Shown here one piece after another: positions 11,513 through 22,181 of a stretch of 64,000 nucleotides of DNA; within the stretch, counting starts at the first letter, position 1; each line of letters opens with the position of its first letter. The position numbers and the translations under genes were made by a program. The notes under the pieces were generated by a model. It had not been told where the DNA came from. It searched no databases and was given only the letters and a program-made list of their open reading frames with translations. The DNA lies in assembly GCA_039707655.1 (NCBI GenBank), contig CM077676.1, positions 159,877,062 to 159,941,061 of the forward strand. The letters are read 5' to 3'. The DNA comes from Elymus sibiricus. Taxonomy: Eukaryota; Streptophyta; Magnoliopsida; Poales; Poaceae.

Positions 11513-12862
11513 TCAAGTAATTGATCCACCCGGATCCCAAGGTATATCAAAGCGAATTTTAATTAACAATGATTTGTAATTTAGTAGTGAACACAAAGTA
11601 ACATATATCATGCAATGACGAAGTCTAATTCTCTTCCTACGCATCGGCATGTCATAAAAGAACAATTCATGCACATCAAGTGAAGGCCAATGCATACTAT
11701 AAACAGTTTCTTGCAATTTTATCGCATTGGAAACATAGAGGGGCGGAGATGTAGTTCCTCTCTCATAATAATTGCAATTAGGAGCAGCAAGCACATGCAT
11801 TTTATATTCATCTAAATCCTCATGTGTAGTAGTAAAACGCAACCCATCAATATAATCCTTAATAAGAGCAAACTTCTCCGATATAGTGTAGTTGGAAGAA
11901 TTCAAGAAGATAATAGGACTATCATGTGTGGGTGCAATAGCAACAATTTCTTTTTTAACATAAGGAACTATAGCAAGTTCATCTCCATAAGCATAATTCA
12001 TATTGGCATCATGGCCACAAGCATAGCAAGCATCAATTTCATCAAAAAGGGATATTTCAAATGAATCCAAGGGATCATAGTATTCATCATAGCATTCATC
12101 CTTCGGTAAGCACGAAGGGAAATTAAACAATGTATGAGATAAAGAGTTACTCTCATTAGAAGGTGGGCACGGGTGATCAATCCGCTCTTCCTCCTTTTGT
12201 TCTTCGCTCTCCTTGTCATCTTTTTCATCTAATGAGCTCACAGTGTCATCAATTTCTTCTTCCATAGGAGCCTGCAAAATATTAGTCTCTTCTTGGATAG
12301 CGGAGACTTTCTCAATAAACTCATTAATATCGGCATTGTATTCGTAATTCTCATAGCAATATTTAAGTATAGCAAAATTTTCAGATCTGTAGACAGCATC
12401 ATCACAATCTTCATACTTTTCAAACAAAGATTCAATTTCATAAGCACCCTTAAAAGCAACAAATTCTTCTATTCGTTCCACATAATAGTAATCATATATA
12501 CCATTAGCATAAGAAGCCAAGGTTTCATTGTCATTAAATTCACATGAAAAGGGAAGGTGTGGAGCCTTCATCTTAGAGCAACAAGTATAATCATATCTTA
12601 AGCATAAATTCCGAGCATACCAATGCAAATAATGAATTTGATCCCATAAGAGTTTCCCTTTTTGAGACAAGCGATAATCCCTAAAGTATTCCCGTTGATC
12701 CAAAGTAACTCCCATTATCAAGTTGAATGGGGTTTTATCAGGACTATCAAAGTAGTATTTAATGTTTTCCACATAACGAGCATCGAGGGTTTTAGGAGGT
12801 TCCCCATCTCCATGAGTAGCAAGTACAACTAATTTTTTTGGTGTTTCGTGTTCCATATCCAT
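11513..12862 (-). CDS. Hypothetical 449-residue acidic protein of element B
   Basis: This is an intact ORF with ATG at 12862, starting about 95 bp after the PBS, the position where gag normally begins. I do not recognise a domain. The N-terminal third (VENIKYYFDSPDKTPFNLIM, then LLWDQIHYLHWYARNLCLRY) is mixed. The middle (about residues 200-240) is strongly acidic (EEEIDDTVSSLDEKDD, ESEEQKEEE). Further D/Y-rich patches follow (DECYDEYYDPLDSF). The C-terminus turns basic (MRRKRIRLRH). There is no signal peptide or clear membrane segment. It is AT-rich like the rest of B. It is the only long unbroken ORF in the Gypsy part of the window. It could be a replacement for gag, a regulator, or a non-functional ORF kept open by recent insertion. 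Confidence 0.6.
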   Translation of the reverse strand: MDMEHETPKKLVVLATHGDGEPPKTLDARYVENIKYYFDSPDKTPFNLIMGVTLDQREYFRDYRLSQKGKLLWDQIHYLHWYARNLCLRYDYTCCSKMKAPHLPFSCEFNDNETLASYANGIYDYYYVERIEEFVAFKGAYEIESLFEKYEDCDDAVYRSENFAILKYCYENYEYNADINEFIEKVSAIQEETNILQAPMEEEIDDTVSSLDEKDDKESEEQKEEERIDHPCPPSNESNSLSHTLFNFPSCLPKDECYDEYYDPLDSFEISLFDEIDACYACGHDANMNYAYGDELAIVPYVKKEIVAIAPTHDSPIIFLNSSNYTISEKFALIKDYIDGLRFTTTHEDLDEYKMHVLAAPNCNYYERGTTSPPLYVSNAIKLQETVYSMHWPSLDVHELFFYDMPMRRKRIRLRHCMIYVTLCSLLNYKSLLIKIRFDIPWDPGGSIT

Positions 12863-12957
12863 AACTAAAGATATAAAACAACTTGGAATAGAAAATAAAA
12901 ATTACTTAGTGATAAAACAAACAAGCGCACACGAGAATATCAACCCCACGCTATTGC

Positions 12958-12975
12958 TCCCCGGCAACGGCGCCA
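12958..12975 (-). promoter_or_regulatory. Primer binding site of B (tRNA-Asp type)
   Basis: The plus strand tccccggcaacggcgcca is the inverse of TGGCGCCGTTGCCGGGGA. It sits 11 bp from the LTR edge at 12987 and fixes B as a minus-strand element. Confidence 0.85.
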
Positions 12976-12986
12976 GAAAAAGGTCT

Positions 12987-13440
12987 TGATAACCCACAAG
13001 TATAGGGGGTCAATTGTAGCTTTTTCGATAAATAAGAGTGTCGAACCCAACGAGGAGCTAAAGGTCGAATTAATATTCCCTTCAAGTTCTATCGACCACC
13101 GATACAACTCTACGCGCACTTAACGTTCGCTTTACCTAGAACAAGTATGAAACTATTTTGTAGGTGATAGGATAGGTTTGCAAGAATAAAACTAGAAGTA
13201 CTTTGCGAGAATAAGACTATGAGTAATTTGCAAGATAATAAAAGTTAGTTGTTTAGTAGAAAACTTTTGTAACACAAGAAAATGATTTGTCCCTAGGCAA
13301 TCGATAACTAGACCGGTAATCATTGTTGCAATTTTATATGAGGGAGAGGCATGAGCTAACATACTTTCCGTACTTGGATCATATGCACATATGATTGGAA
13401 CTCTAGCAAGCATCCGCAACTACCAAAGATCATTAAGGTA
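12987..13440 (-). repeat. 5' LTR of B, left piece
   Basis: It corresponds to 7454-7907 of the 3' LTR and is cut at 13440/13441 by element C. The LTR resumes at 24867 at the point equivalent to 8107, so about 199 bp of LTR are missing at the junction. Confidence 0.8.
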
Positions 13441-15323
13441 CCATACTCACATGAAGTACAAGATGCCGGCGGTGGAAGCTTCGACGGCCACCCAGACCGA
13501 GCCATGGCAGCAGCCGTCAACACGCAGCCACAAGCCGCGCAAGTCGACGCCCTCCATCTCCCTAGTGAAAGGTCGAGGAAGCCGCAGCCGACTCCGTGGC
13601 CGGTCGCACAGCTCCATGACAAACTCGCGCGCCTTATCCTCCGTGTGGCCTTCTGCCAAGGGCTGGTTGGCTGGAGGCGGAGTAGCGAGCGCGCCGCCAC
13701 GGCCACCTCGCCCCCGGGCGACGCGTCTTCCACGACCCGCGGTTCCTCCCCGAGCGCTGGGGCTGGCCTCCGCGGCCGCTGCAGAAGCGCCAGCACGATC
13801 CCGAAGAGAAGCCCGCGTGGCGGTGGCAGACCCACGAGCCCGGCCTTTCCCCCTCACCATGGTGGCCACGGAAGCGGGAGGAAGGAAGAGGAAGGAGGCA
13901 AGGGTAGCAGCCGCTGGAAGGATGGGACGAAGGAAGTGGATGAGCATCGCATACCGCAGCCCCCTCTTTATAGGGAGGATGCGGGGGCTGGCTCTTCACC
14001 GTCCTCGGGCGGCCGCCCAATCTCCCCAATCCTGCGCCTTGCATTCATGGGCAGGCGCACTACTCCGGCGGCCGTCCAAGTTCACCAATCCCGCGTTCTG
14101 CGCCCATTACCAGGCGCACCACTCCAACGACCGCCCCTCTTCGCCAATCCGCTGCCTTGCATGTATGCAGACGCTCGTGATGGAAGGGCGCAGAAAAAGG
14201 AGGAGTAAAGACAGGTATGGCAGTTACTCCTCGCCATGCATGGCGTGCGCCGGCCCGTGACTAGCCCGACGGCAAGAGTTGCTGGAAGATGGCCGAGGAC
14301 ACACCCAAGTTCAGATTAGTGAGGAAGCAAAGAAGATCTCAAAGAATGAAGACCATCATGACAAAAAATTATAACGACGGTTTCCCGCCGCGTGTCTGTG
14401 CATTACTTGGGCCTAGCCCAATGACGCTTCGGACGCGCGTATGGCCCAGGCCCGGGGGCTCCTATCGGTGTATAAAACATGGGTATTTTATCCCCTGACT
14501 TATGCACAGACGGTAGCAGCCTCCTTGCCGGACGAGGCCTTGCCGGGAACTGCCAAGACCAAGACTCCAAGACCAGCCGAAGAAGCTACCAGGGATAAGC
14601 TCAAGGCTCGACACTCAACTAACACCAAGGGTGAAGACAATCCCTCGCCGGCAAGCATAAACCGGCAAGGCGGAAACCCGGCAAGCTCCGTACCGGCAAG
14701 CTTACGCCGGCCCTCCAGCGCTCCACCTCACCGCACAGGTGTTTGCTAATATATGAGGTGTCGATCGCGCAGGCTGGTTGGTGAGGCTTGTCGGGCACGT
14801 GTCAGCACGCTGGGACGAGATTTGCCTCCAATGACACCCGTCCAGGAGGCGTGTCAGGATAATACGAGGTAGCTGGGCAAGCGGCGCAGAAACCTTGCCG
14901 GGACTACCTCTCCGCATGACACCTAACGGCGCATTAAATGCCTTTGTCCTAAACTGGTAGAGTTAGGTATGATAGCACTGTTTGCTATCTAATCGCTATG
15001 TAATTACTGTTTTGCCACTGTGGTAACCCCTTGAGCTATAAAAGGAGGGCCAGGGCAACAGTTTGGAGGATTCGGACTCCTTTCCAAATACAGACACCTC
15101 TTGTATAGCTGCTCTCTCCGCACCTTGCCGGGAGGAGTGCTCCTTGTACTGTGCTTCCACACCACTAATAGACCAAAAGCAGGAGTAGGGTTTTATGCTT
15201 CTCAGTGGCCCGAACCTGGGTAAAATCCCTCGCGCTCCATCGTTCATGCTCTTTGCGCACGCCGATCCCCCCAGCCGAACCACAAAGGGGCTGCATGGCC
15301 CCATAGATGGTCGTACCCCGACA
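13441..15323 (+). repeat. 5' LTR of C (5'-truncated)
   Basis: It is nearly identical to 22979-24866. The 3' LTR seems to start at 22182, so roughly 800 bp of this copy are lost together with about 199 bp of B. The GC-rich ORFs on both strands (for example 13447-13947 minus and 13391-14260 plus) recur in both LTRs and look like composition effects. Confidence 0.8.
15037..15044 (+). promoter_or_regulatory. TATA box of the C LTR
   Basis: tataaaag lies in the context 'cttgagctataaaaggaggg', with the same sequence at 24575 in the 3' LTR. It probably directs genomic RNA starting near 15065-15075. Confidence 0.7.
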
Positions 15324-15325
15324 TC

Positions 15326-15345
15326 TTTGGCGCACCAGGTAGGGG
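15326..15345 (+). promoter_or_regulatory. Probable primer binding site of C
   Basis: ttggcgcaccaggtagggg lies 2-3 bp after the LTR end ...ccccgaca. The TGGCGC start and position fit a tRNA primer site, but I cannot assign the tRNA with certainty. Confidence 0.6.
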
Positions 15346-15434
15346 CGGTGAGGCGTTTGTGCGAACCTTGATCGGCGAACCACGCGTCTTCTTCATCTTC
15401 ATCATCAACTTCATCACCGTCCTCCTCGTCATCG

Positions 15435-17322
15435 ATGGCGCCCAAGAAGAAGGGCATCACGATGACAGCCACCCCGCACGCGTCCGCAGGCGGCGCGGGC
15501 GGCACGGGCACTGCGGTCGGCACGACCAGCGTGGGCGGCGCGGTCATTGCGCCCACCGCGACCGGCACGAGGGACGGGCACGGCGGAGCCGGTCGACCTC
15601 CTCGGTCCTCTGGCGAACGGAGCCGCGACGGCGCAGGCGGAGCGGCGGGCCCCTCCCTCCTCCTCCTTGCCGCGACGACGAACGCAGCCGCCGGGGCGAC
15701 AATGCCCGGGCTGGCGCGAGCCGAGACCCCGCTGCAGCGACGTCCAGGGATGTTGCTTCAGGACGAACGCCGCGCCCCTCACACGATGGGCGCGGTACGA
15801 CCCCGAGCGGCGCCAACGACTCCGGGCAGCGGCGACCTCACGGCAAGACGCCCGTGGACCAAGCCCCAGACCCTCAGCCACCGCCTCCGCCACGGCGACC
15901 CGCTGCTGATCATGGGCCGCGGCAGCAGAGCCGCGATGGCGCTCCTACTGGCTCTGCCAGGAGTAGAGCGACGTCACGCTCTTCGCTCCCGGCCATGCCG
16001 GCCACAGAGGCAGAAGCAATGGCGCGGGCTCAGATGTTGCTGAACTTCCCTCCAGCAGCGGAAAAGATGGACGAGTGGAGAGCCACCATCCAGAGCTTGA
16101 TTGGATTTGCCGAAGCCAGTAAATCACAGCAAGCGGAACCCTCGCGGCGCCCGCGACCGGCACCGGCATCCCCAGCTGGTGGCCGCGCTGACGGAAATAC
16201 GCTAACGGTGCAGTCTCCGCCGCGGCAACAGCTTCAACAGCAATAACGCCAACAACCGCGACAAGCCCAGCAATCTTTTGGGCCCGACGAGATTTAGATC
16301 GCGTCTTCGGATCCACGAGCGCGGCGAGATCAGCGACAAGTACTGCAAGACAGGCAAGCTGAAGACGCCCGCACCACCATCGATGGCGCCGCGAGGCACG
16401 GCGTCAATCCGACGCACGTAACGGCCCCGTCGCTGATGAGCCTGCGCCGGGGGTCGGCGGATACCAACCATACGAGGTCGGGTGTCCTGCCTTCACTCGT
16501 GAGCTGCGGCAAGTCCGGTGGCCGTCCGTTCGGGCATTCAAGCCAGAAGTGCCGGAAAAATACGATGGCAAGCTAAACCCGGCAGAGTTTCTGGGCATCT
16601 ATACGATTGCCGTACAAGCTGCCGGGGGAAGAGATGAGAAAATCCTCGCCAACTACTTTCCGTTGGCATTGAAACCCAACATGAGATCTTGGCTGATGAA
16701 CTTGCCGCAGAACTCCATCTCTTCATGGTCAGACCTCTGCAACGAGTTTGTTGGTGCCTTTAACGGAGGCCACAAGACTCCTGGACAGCCCAGCGATCTG
16801 CAAGTGATCCCACAAAGGGACGGTGAAACCTTGCGCAAGTACATCCAGAGATTTAGCCGTGTGCACCGCAACATTCCAGACGTACACCCCGCAGCCGTGA
16901 TTGCCGCCTTTCACACGAATGTGCGCAATCGGAGGATGTGGGAGAAAATGAACGTCAAGTTGCCCAAGACCGTCAACGAACTCTACACGCTGGCGGACAA
17001 GTGCGCACGGGCCGAGGAAGGAAGAAGGCTTCCCGGGGAGGACGCTGGCGCCGAAGTGGATTTTGAGGATGACAATGCTGCCACCCCGGGGAAGAAGGGC
17101 CGAAAGCGCAACAGAAAGCGCAAGGGCAAGACTGTGATGGCCGTCGAAGGTTTCGGCAACTCTGAGCCCGCCAAGAAAGCCAAAACAGAGAGTCCCGGCA
17201 AGGAGGCAGCTGCATGCGCCGCTTGTAGGGAGGCGGCGACGAATGAGAAGGCCGGCAAATCCGATGGGCCGTACTGCAAGATTCACCGCACCAAGGGCCA
17301 TGATCTCCAAGAATGCCGGTAG
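15435..17322 (+). pseudogene. gag of element C
   Basis: The likely start is MAPKKKGITMTA at 15435. An Arg/Ala/Gly-rich N-terminal part follows whose reading passes through frame 3, then frame 2 (to a stop at 16246), then frame 1, so at least two frame changes are present. From about 16440 the frame is clean. The retrotransposon gag domain spans roughly 16530-17010 (LALKPNMRSWLMNLP, YIQRFSRVHRNIP, ELYTLADKCARAEEG). A Lys/Arg-rich linker and a Cys/His knuckle-like segment (CKIHRTKGHDLQEC, about 17277-17318) follow. A TAG at 17320-17322 interrupts the frame, which then runs on into the protease. The role is the capsid/nucleocapsid precursor of the virus-like particle. Confidence 0.85.
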
Positions 17323-18423
17323 GTCGAGCACCTTGCCGAGAAGGAGAAGGTTGAATACGAGAAGCGCTACAAAGAAAAGGGTCAAGATGGTGCTGGTGGG
17401 TCCGGCAAGAAAGGCCGCGGTGGTCGAGGGGGCCGCCGCGGCAAGGCCAAGCAGCAAAAGGAGAAGCTTGCTAGGGGCCGTGAAAAGAAAGAGGGAGATG
17501 GTGGAAGTGAAGAAGAAGAAGATGACGATGAGACCAGCGAGAAAGAATTCCAGAAGGCGACTGACGCCATGTGCGTTGACGGAGGCGCATCCTTGCACTC
17601 ATCCCACCGCCAGCTTAAGCAGTGGGCTCGTGAGGTTAACGCGGCAGAGCCGGCAATGGGCTCTCAAAAACCACTCAAATGGTCGCACACGCCTATCATC
17701 TTTGATGCTGAGGACCACCCTGATCGCATAACCGCGGTCGGGTGCTTGCCGTTGTTAGTCTCACCAACGATTTGCAACCTCCAAGTAACAAAGATGTTAG
17801 TTGACGGTGGGGCCGGCCTGAACCTGATCTCTCCAGAAGTTATCAAGAGGCTGCAGATCCCCGATGAGGAACTCGAGAAAACGGGCACGTTTCAGGGAGT
17901 GAACCCGGGAAGAAGCCAGCCCAAGGGAAAGATCACGTTGCCGGTGACGTTTGGCGGGGAACTGAATTACAGGACGGAAAAGATTGTCTTTGACGTCGTC
18001 AAGACCCCCCTGCCGTATAATGGAATTCTTGGCCACCCTGCCTTGGCAAAATTCATGGCGGCATCTCACTACGCTTATAACTCATTGAAGATGCCGGGGC
18101 CGATGGGCGTCATTTCCATCAACTCCGACAAGAAAGATGCAGTCATTTGCGTCGAGAAGATGTACAGGGACGCGGTTGCAGCAGAGGCGGCCAAGGCGCC
18201 AGCTCCCGCCAAGAAGAAGGAAAAGAAGAACTCCGGCAAGACCTCCAGCAAGGATTCCGGGAAGCACACCTCTTCGGAGTGCTGCGCACCCGTTGAAGAC
18301 TTGCCGGAATGCTCTGCCGGTAAGAAATCCAAGGCCACTGCACCGGCAACCAAGAAGGTGCTGGCGAAGGAGGACGGCGCTGACGGTACCTTCACCATCA
18401 GCGCCACCCTTGACAGCAAATAG
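17323..18423 (+). pseudogene. Aspartic protease region of element C
   Basis: It continues in frame from gag after the TAG at 17320. A Lys/Gly/Glu-rich linker leads to a first DGG-type segment (MCVDGGASLHSS, 17569) and then the protease core. The core has catalytic loop MLVDGGAGLNLI at about 17793-17828 and the downstream motif NGILGHPALAKFM at about 18019-18060. D-G-G in place of D-T/S-G is usual for Tat elements. The tail is Lys/Ala-rich, and a TAG at 18421-18423 ends the open stretch before RT. Its job would be to cut the gag-pol precursor. Confidence 0.8.
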
Positions 18424-20415
18424 GAAAGCGCGCTCATTACCTTTCTGCGGGCGAATGTCGATGTGTTCGCGTGGCGACCGTCTGACATCCCCGGCGTTCC
18501 CAGGGAGGTAATTGAGCACCACCTTGCCGTTTGTCCCCACGCTCGGCCCATCAAATAGAAAGTCCGGAAGCAAGCTTTGGAGCGGCAGCAGTTCATTGCC
18601 GAAGAAATCAAGAAACTCGAAGCAGCAGGCCTGGTCAGAGGAGTGTTACATCCCACGTGGTTGGCGAATCCGGTGGTGGTGCGCAAGGCAAACGGGAAGT
18701 GGAGACTTTGTATAGACTACACTGATGTCAACAAAGCTTGTCCAAAAGATCCTTTCCCATTGCCGCGCATCGATCAAATTGTGGACTCCACCTCTGGCTA
18801 CGATCTGCTCTCCTTCCTTGATGCATATTCAGGATACCATCAGATATTCATGGCCAAGGAGGACGAAGAGAAAACCGCATTCATTACTCCATGTGGCACA
18901 TACTGCTTCGTGCGTATGCCTTTCGGATTAAAGAGTGCCGGTTCCATGTTTGCAAGGGCAGTCCAGATTGGTTTTGAGCCCCAGCTGCATAGGAATGTAG
19001 AAGCCTACATGGATGATATAGTGGTCAAGACCAAGGACAAATCAACCCTCATTCAGGACTTGGAAGAGACATTTGCAAACCTGCGCAAGATTAATCTGAA
19101 GCTCAACCCCAAGAAGTGTGTATTTGGCGTCCCGTCCGGTAAGCTTCTCGGATTCTTTGTATCTCAGCGGGGAATTGAGGCAAATCCCGACAAGATCAAG
19201 GCAATTGAGCAGATTCAAGCACCGAAAAGCGTCAACGATGTGCGGCGTCTTGCCGGCTGTATTGCTGCTTTGAGTAGGTTCGTTTCGAGATCTGCCGAGC
19301 GCGCCCTGCCGTTCTTCAAAATTTTGAAAAAGGCAAGTCCAATGAAATGGAATCCGGAAGCGGAGGCCGCGCTGCAAGACTTGAAAAGATACCTCTCCTC
19401 TACGCCAACGCTAGTTGCGCCTAGACCACAAGAGCCGTTGCTGCTATACATAACAGCAACGAACCAAGTGGCCAGTGCTGCATTAGTGGCACAGAGGGAA
19501 ATCAATGACGAAGAAGCAACCACGGCAAGCCCATCCGGCGACAAACCGGAATTTTCACCGGCAAGGTCTGGTGCCGACAAGACAGATACAGCACAAGCAA
19601 ATGAAGCTGGTCAGCAAGTGCTGCCGAAGAAGAAAATGGTGCAGCGACCGGTGTATTTCGTTAGTTCCCTTCTGCGGGGGGCTAGATCGAGATACTCTGG
19701 AGTGCAGAAGTTGCTTTTCAGCCTCCTTATGGCCTCGAGGAAGCTGCGTCACTACTTCCAAGCACACGAGATCACTGTTGTCACTCGCTTCCCGCTGCAA
19801 CGCATCTTGAGAAATCCGGAGGCAACCGGCAGGGTAGTGGAGTGGGCGTTGGAATTGTCAAGCTTTGCACTCAAGTTTGAAAGCACTTCAACAATCCAGA
19901 GCAGAGCCCTGGCAGAGTTCATTGCTGAATGGACACCAACGCAAGACGAAGAGATTCAAGAAATGGCTCTCCCCAGCAAGGAAACAACAAGAGAATGGGT
20001 TATGTATTTCGATGGTGCCTTTTCGCTGCAAGGCGCCGGTGTCGGAGTGCTGCTTGTCGCACCCACCGGGGAGCACCTCAAATACGTGGTCCAAATGCAC
20101 TTTCCCAGGGAGCAAGCTACAAACAACACTGCTGAGTACGAAGGGCTCCTTGCCGGTCTTCAGATCGCAGTGGACCTTGGAATCAAGAAATTGATCATCC
20201 GCGGTGACTCGCAGCTTGTTGTGAAGCAAGTGAACAAAGATTACCAGAGCCCATTGATGAGAGCATATGTGGAAGAAGTGAGGAAATTGGAGGAACACTT
20301 TGACGGACTGCTAACAGAACACGTCCCTCGTGCGGAAAACAGCATTGCTGATAGCCTGTCAAAGTGTGCCGCGCAAAAGCATCCCGTGGAACCGGGAACC
20401 TTTGTGCTCCATTAG
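18424..20415 (+). pseudogene. Reverse transcriptase with two RNase H domains, element C
   Basis: Same frame as the protease, with one more TAG at 18556-18558. The remaining 612 codons (18577-20415) are open. The RT core shows WRLCIDYTDVNKACP and FPLPRIDQIVD, then MPFGLKSAGSMF, then the catalytic YMDD at 19006-19017 and the GKLLGFFVSQRGI motif. It is followed by a degenerate Gypsy-type RNase H (LLLYITATNQVASAALVAQ, then ALAEFIAEW). A second, plant-type RNase H then carries its acidic residues: YFDGAF (D), TAEYEGLLAGL (E), IRGDSQLVV (D) and RAENSIADSLS (D). The dual RNase H arrangement is a Tat-lineage feature. A TAG at 20413-20415 separates it from integrase. Confidence 0.92.
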
Positions 20416-20601
20416 AATCAACCCACAGTTATTCCATCGACGCAGGCCAGTAAAAGAAGAAAGTTAAGTACCGGAAAGTACTTTCCGGCAGAGCTCCCAG
20501 GAGCCACTGGCAAGGATGCTGCCGGGAACGACGACGCGGTTGGCGGTGAGCAGCGGCTTAGCGCAGAACCACAGGTTCTTGCCGCGGAAGCAAGCGCTCC
20601 C

Positions 20602-21888
20602 ATGGCCGAAGAGGAGCCTTTAGTCCTTGTCGTCGAGCCACAGGCTCCGGCATGGGCACATCAGATAGTCCGTTTCCTTCAAACAGGAGAACTCCCCGAT
20701 GAGCAAGAGGAAGCTGAGAAAGTAGCCCGCCAGTCAAGTATGTATCAGTTTGTGGATAGCATCCTGTACAGAAAACGACCGAACGGTGTGAAATTGAAGT
20801 GTATCTGCCGGGAAGACGGACTAGAGCTGTTGGCAGAGATACATGGAGGCATATGTGGTTCTCACATAGGATGAAGAGCACTTGCCGGCAAGGCTTTCCG
20901 GCAAGGCTTCTATTGGCCCACCGCCCTCCAGGATGAGACTGAGCTAGTAACCAAGTGTGAAGCGTGCCAGTTCCATTCAAAGAATGTACATCAACCAGGT
21001 CAGGCTCTCCAAACGATCCCTCTCTCCTGGCCCTTTTCGGTCTGGGGGCTCGATATCTTGGGCCCCTTCCCCCGCGCTGCCGGGGGCTTCGAGTACTTGT
21101 ACGTCGCCATCGACAAGTTCACGAAGTGGCCAGAAGTGGAGCCAGTGAGGAAGGTGACAGCGCAATCAGCCATCAAGTTCTTCAAAGGATTAGCTTGCCG
21201 TTTCGGGGTTCCTAACAGGATCATCACCAACAACGGCACGCAATTCACGAGCCGCACCTTCATGCAGTACATTCAAGACCTTGGCAGCAAGATCTGTTTT
21301 GCGTCTGTCGCTCACCCGAGAAGCAACGGCCAAGCGGAAAGGATGAATGCTGAAGTGCTGCGTGGTCTCAGGACAAGAACTTTCGACAAGCTGCGCAAGT
21401 GCGGAAAGCGCTGGGTTGATGAGTTGCCGGCGGTTCTTTGGTCACTCAGGACGACACCAAATCGAGCTACCGGCCAGACACCCTTCTCCCTAATCTATGG
21501 TGCAGAGGCGGTGCTCCCCACGGAACTCAAATACGGGTCACCTCGAGTACTCGCTTATGATGAAGCTGAGCAAGGGCAACTGCAGCAAGCCGATGCATTG
21601 CTCCTTGAGGAAGATCGTCTTCGGGCGGCTGTGCGAGCTACACGCTACCAGCAAGCCTTGCGCTGCTATCATAGCCGCAAAGTGCACGCCCGAAGCCTTG
21701 AGGAAGGCGACCTTGTTCTTCGGCGTGTTCAGTCCGCCAAGGGATCAAACAAGTTGACGCCAAAGTGGGAAGGCCCTTACCGGGTAGTACGAGTCACCAG
21801 GCCCGGCGCAACCCGGCTGGAGACCAAAGATGGCACCCCAGTGCAAAACTCATGGAATATTGAGCATCTTCGCAAGCTCTACCCGTGA
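20602..21888 (+). pseudogene. Integrase of element C
   Basis: The HHCC zinc-binding N-terminus spans about 20840-20990 (HGGICGSHIG, later CEACQFH), interrupted by a TGA at 20872-20874. The catalytic core follows: Asp in WGLDILGPF (codon 21052), then ITNNGTQF where the family has a catalytic Asp but this copy has Asn (codon 21229), then Glu in NGQAERMN (codon 21337). The C-terminal part has the GPYRVVRVTRPGATRLE module and ends at NIEHLRKLYP with TGA at 21886. No chromodomain is seen, as expected for the lineage. The product would join element DNA to the chromosome. The TGA and the Asp-to-Asn change should abolish this. Confidence 0.9.
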
Positions 21889-22181
21889 GGCGCGGTTGCC
21901 GGGACATCTCCCGGCAACCCCTTTTGTACAAGCCTTGTCGGCCAGACATGTAGCCCTTTGTACAAAACCAAGCGCAGATCCTATGCATAATAAAGCTAAG
22001 TGTTTCGCAACTCCTCATACATATTCATTTATATGTCGATGCATGTAATGTTGTGATTTACACTTTAGTTTGTATGAGATGGCTAATGAACCATCAAGGT
22101 TCCCAAAACTCTCTTTTCTCTTCTTTCTTTTTCTTAAAAAAGGACAAGAAAATCCCTCGCGCGCAAGTTTCCCGGGGGGAG
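21889..22181 (+). other. 3' untranslated internal end and polypurine tract of C
   Basis: About 290 bp without an ORF, ending in cccggggggag at 22171-22181. This is the best candidate for the polypurine tract, with TGGAGATGGG at 22182 as LTR start. Confidence 0.5.

Noticed and set aside
13447..13947. 166-codon minus-strand ORF and overlapping plus-strand ORFs (13391-14260, 13504-14208) in the C LTR
   Set aside because: They are repeated in both LTRs, lie in very GC-rich DNA with several frames open at once, and have no recognisable domain. LTR composition explains them.
15429..15893. Minus-strand ORFs opposite the C gag start
   Set aside because: They are shadows of the Arg/Ala/Gly-rich gag sequence on the plus strand.
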